From: Mimachlamys varia
Taxonomy: Eukaryota > Mollusca > Bivalvia > Pectinida > Pectinidae
Reading direction: 5' to 3'
Length of the DNA: 64,000 nucleotides
NCBI GenBank assembly: GCA_947623455.1
Contig: OX392529.1
Span: 64,045,686 to 64,109,685, forward strand
Position numbers and translations under genes: made by a program. Below the pieces are notes generated by a model. That model saw only the letters and a program-made list of their open reading frames with translations, did no database searches and was not told the origin of the DNA. Below, one piece after another: positions 61,455 to 64,000 of the stretch. Every line of letters begins with the position of its first letter. Within the stretch, counting starts at the first letter, position 1.

Positions 61455-62614
61455 GCTGTTTTGTATGTTTTCGTAACGCATCTCTTTATAAATATAATGT
61501 CGATGTTTCAGCTACCAAATCGTTCTTTCCTTTCACCAAAAAGACAAAATTTTACTGAACCTTTTGAATGTTCATCTATTTTCCCGGTATCAAAACAATG
61601 AAAAAAATATTATGTCGTTAATTTCAAACAGTGTTTTCTGATAACCGCGATTGAAATTACAATATATAAATTTATTAGAGATTTTCATCGTGGAATAATG
61701 CGAGGGTTAGAAGTGGAACAGGTGGTTCTTTTGCTACCAAAATACTTGAACTTTTTTGTAAACAAATGTTTTTCAAATTTTTTTCATTCAAAAATGCATC
61801 AGACATGTCAAATTCTTCCCATTTTTCAAGGAAATAAAAAAAAACGATTTTTGCAGTATTAAAAATTAATGAAATCGAAATTTACTAAATATTTAGACTA
61901 GAATAAAATCGCAAATAGGGCGACCTAAAAACTCTAGTTTCTAAAATATTAAAGGAAATTTTGTCCTGAACATGAATCTGAAATCGGTTTTTGAATATCA
62001 CATTCACTTCAAATGTTATGAGCGAAACCCCAAAACTTGAAAAATCGGGGGAAAAAACTTACTATGACATTTTTGTTTTTTGTTGGATTTCAATAGAACT
62101 TGGTGATATAATGCATTTAACTGGGAATAATATGTGACAGCTTTTTCGTTGAAAATTAACAGCCAATTTTGAAGATATTAATTTTTTAACATGAGTAGCA
62201 AAATAGCAATGCGTTTAAGAAAAATGTTTTTATCAATATCTCAAAAAGTATTAACAATATTGCATTCTCCTTTTGTGTCACACTCACGCACTATGGTCCC
62301 CCAAATATATCCAAATATCATTGAGATATCTTGAACAGTTAAGGAGTTAGAATTTTTTTGGTGAAAAACAGGAATGGTGAAAATTTCTGATGCTTGGTAG
62401 CAAAAGTGCACATGTTCCCGACAACTGCATTTTTGGGGGGCAAAAGAGGGCAATGACAGGGTTAGCCCAGGGTTATACGGGGTTAGAAAAAGTTCTGAAA
62501 CTGCATCTAACGCACTATTTACTGGGGAAAAAGGGCTGGGGTTAACGAAGTTACACAAAAGGGGTTTTTGCTACTGAGGTGACTTAGAAATAAATCAAAA
62601 ATCAACTAAACAAA
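61455..62614. other. Telomere-proximal region with scattered half-hairpin motifs
   Basis: AT-rich and gene-free. Half-arm motifs of the neighbouring satellite recur singly: ttcttttgctaccaa at 61726-61740, ggtagcaaaagtgca at 62396-62410 and tttttgctac at 62565-62574. Imperfect telomere-like words (cagggttagcccagggttat, ggggttag) lie at 62457-62545. Confidence 0.75.
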
Positions 62615-64000
62615 GGTTAGGGTTAGGGTTAGGGTTAGGGTTAGGGTTAGGGTTAGGGTTAGGGTTAGGGTTAGGGTTAGGGTTAGGGTTAGGGTTAGGG
62701 TTAGGGTTAGGGTTAGGGTTAGGGTTAGGGTTGGGTTAGGGTTAGGGTTAGGGTTAGGGTTAGGGTTAGGGTTAGGGTTAGGGTTAGGGTTAGGGTTAGG
62801 GTTAGGGTTAGGGTTAGGGTTAGGGTTAGGGTTAGGGTTAGGGTTAGGGTTAGGGTTAGGGTTAGGGTTAGGGTTAGGGTTAGGGTTAGGGTTAGGGTTA
62901 GGGTTAGGGTTAGGGTTAGGGTTAGGGTTAGGGTTAGGGTTAGGGTTAGGGTTAGGGTTAGGGTTAGGGTTAGGGTTAGGGTTAGGGTTAGGGTTAGGGT
63001 TAGGGTTAGGGTTAGGGTTAGGGTTAGGGTTAGGGTTAGGGTTAGGGTTAGGGTTAGGGTTAGGGTTAGGGTTAGGGTTAGGGTTAGGGTTAGGGTTAGG
63101 GTTAGGGTTAGGGTTAGGGTTAGGGTTAGGGTTAGGGTTAGGGTTAGGGTTAGGGTTAGGGTTAGGGTTAGGGTTAGGGTTAGGGTTAGGGTTAGGGTTA
63201 GGGTTAGGGTTAGGGTTAGGGTTAGGGTTAGGGTTAGGGTTAGGGTTAGGGTTAGGGTTAGGGTTAGGGTTAGGGTTAGGGTTAGGGTTAGGGTTAGGGT
63301 TAGGGTTAGGGTTAGGGTTAGGGTTAGGGTTAGGGTTAGGGTTAGGGTTAGGGTTAGGGTTAGGGTTAGGGTTAGGGTTAGGGTTAGGGTTAGGGTTAGG
63401 GTTAGGGTTAGGGTTAGGGTTAGGGTTAGGGTTAGGGTTAGGGTTAGGGTTAGGGTTAGGGTTAGGGTTAGGGTTAGGGTTAGGGTTAGGGTTAGGGTTA
63501 GGGTTAGGGTTAGGGTTAGGGTTAGGGTTAGGGTTAGGGTTAGGGTTAGGGTTAGGGTTAGGGTTAGGGTTAGGGTTAGGGTTAGGGTTAGGGTTAGGGT
63601 TAGGGTTAGGGTTAGGGTTAGGGTTAGGGTTAGGGTTAGGGTTAGGGTTAGGGTTAGGGTTAGGGTTAGGGTTAGGGTTAGGGTTAGGGTTAGGGTTAGG
63701 GTTAGGGTTAGGGTTAGGGTTAGGGTTAGGGTTAGGGTTAGGGTTAGGGTTAGGGTTAGGGTTAGGGTTAGGGTTAGGGTTAGGGTTAGGGTTAGGGTTA
63801 GGGTTAGGGTTAGGGTTAGGGTTAGGGTTAGGGTTAGGGTTAGGGTTAGGGTTAGGGTTAGGGTTAGGGTTAGGGTTAGGGTTAGGGTTAGGGTTAGGGT
63901 TAGGGTTAGGGTTAGGGTTAGGGTTAGGGTTAGGGTTAGGGTTAGGGTTAGGGTTAGGGTTAGGGTTAGGGTTAGGGTTAGGGTTAGGGTTAGGGTTAGG
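62615..64000 (+). repeat. Terminal telomere, (TTAGGG)n
   Basis: About 230 uninterrupted TTAGGG repeats run to the window edge. The only deviation seen is one 5-base unit (TTGGG) at about 62731-62735. The G-rich strand points outward, as at a right-hand chromosome end. The inner boundary with caactaaacaaa is abrupt. Confidence 0.98.

Overview
This window is the distal end of a eukaryotic, very probably animal, chromosome. The last ~1.4 kb is an almost perfect TTAGGG tract whose G-rich strand runs 5'->3' toward the right edge, as at a true right-hand telomere. The DNA is AT-rich, and the dispersed repeats look like those of molluscs and other lophotrochozoans: a tRNA-derived SINE, a CR1/L2-like LINE, and reverse transcriptases with YWIPKLHK and STLYSTIPH motifs. 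The one intact gene is a peptide-receptor-like class A GPCR with an NFxxY motif. I infer a mollusc, perhaps a bivalve; the sequence does not settle the species.

Layout: 1-5.3 kb is AT-rich and gene-poor with a SINE. 5.35-9.7 kb holds two minisatellites (52/35 bp and 34 bp). 10.6-14.2 kb is a decayed CR1/L2-like LINE. 15.5-21.1 kb is a ~37-bp minisatellite interrupted by a copy of its own left flank. 21.35-29.64 kb is a huge 16-bp minisatellite, followed by a 48-bp one (29.83-30.39 kb). 31-34.7 kb is dispersed-repeat and unique AT-rich DNA. 34.79-36.15 kb is the GPCR gene, with a likely 5'UTR intron acceptor, a short upstream ORF and a poly(A) signal. 37.39-38.13 kb is a MITE-like element. 38.72-44.84 kb is a 50-bp minisatellite. 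46.73-49.70 kb is a 55-bp minisatellite, followed by a short 36-bp one. 53.36-54.41 kb is a 15-bp minisatellite. 55.4-56.8 kb holds two opposed reverse transcriptase fragments. 57.55-58.65 kb holds short tandem repeats, including an 86-bp unit that carries three reversed telomere repeats. 58.88-61.45 kb is a ~179-bp satellite in which every unit contains a long hairpin. 62.615-64.0 kb is the telomere.

More than half of the window is tandem repeat, from over a dozen unrelated unit types. Most long reading frames here are by-products of repeats whose unit lacks stops; they are not genes. Nothing suggests an operon or a pathway.

The most unusual structure is the subtelomeric hairpin satellite. 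It has fifteen inverted repeats of ~24-32 bp with short T-rich loops. Several units show matched changes in both arms, and the outer ends of the arms read into CCCTA / TAGGG telomere-like sequence.
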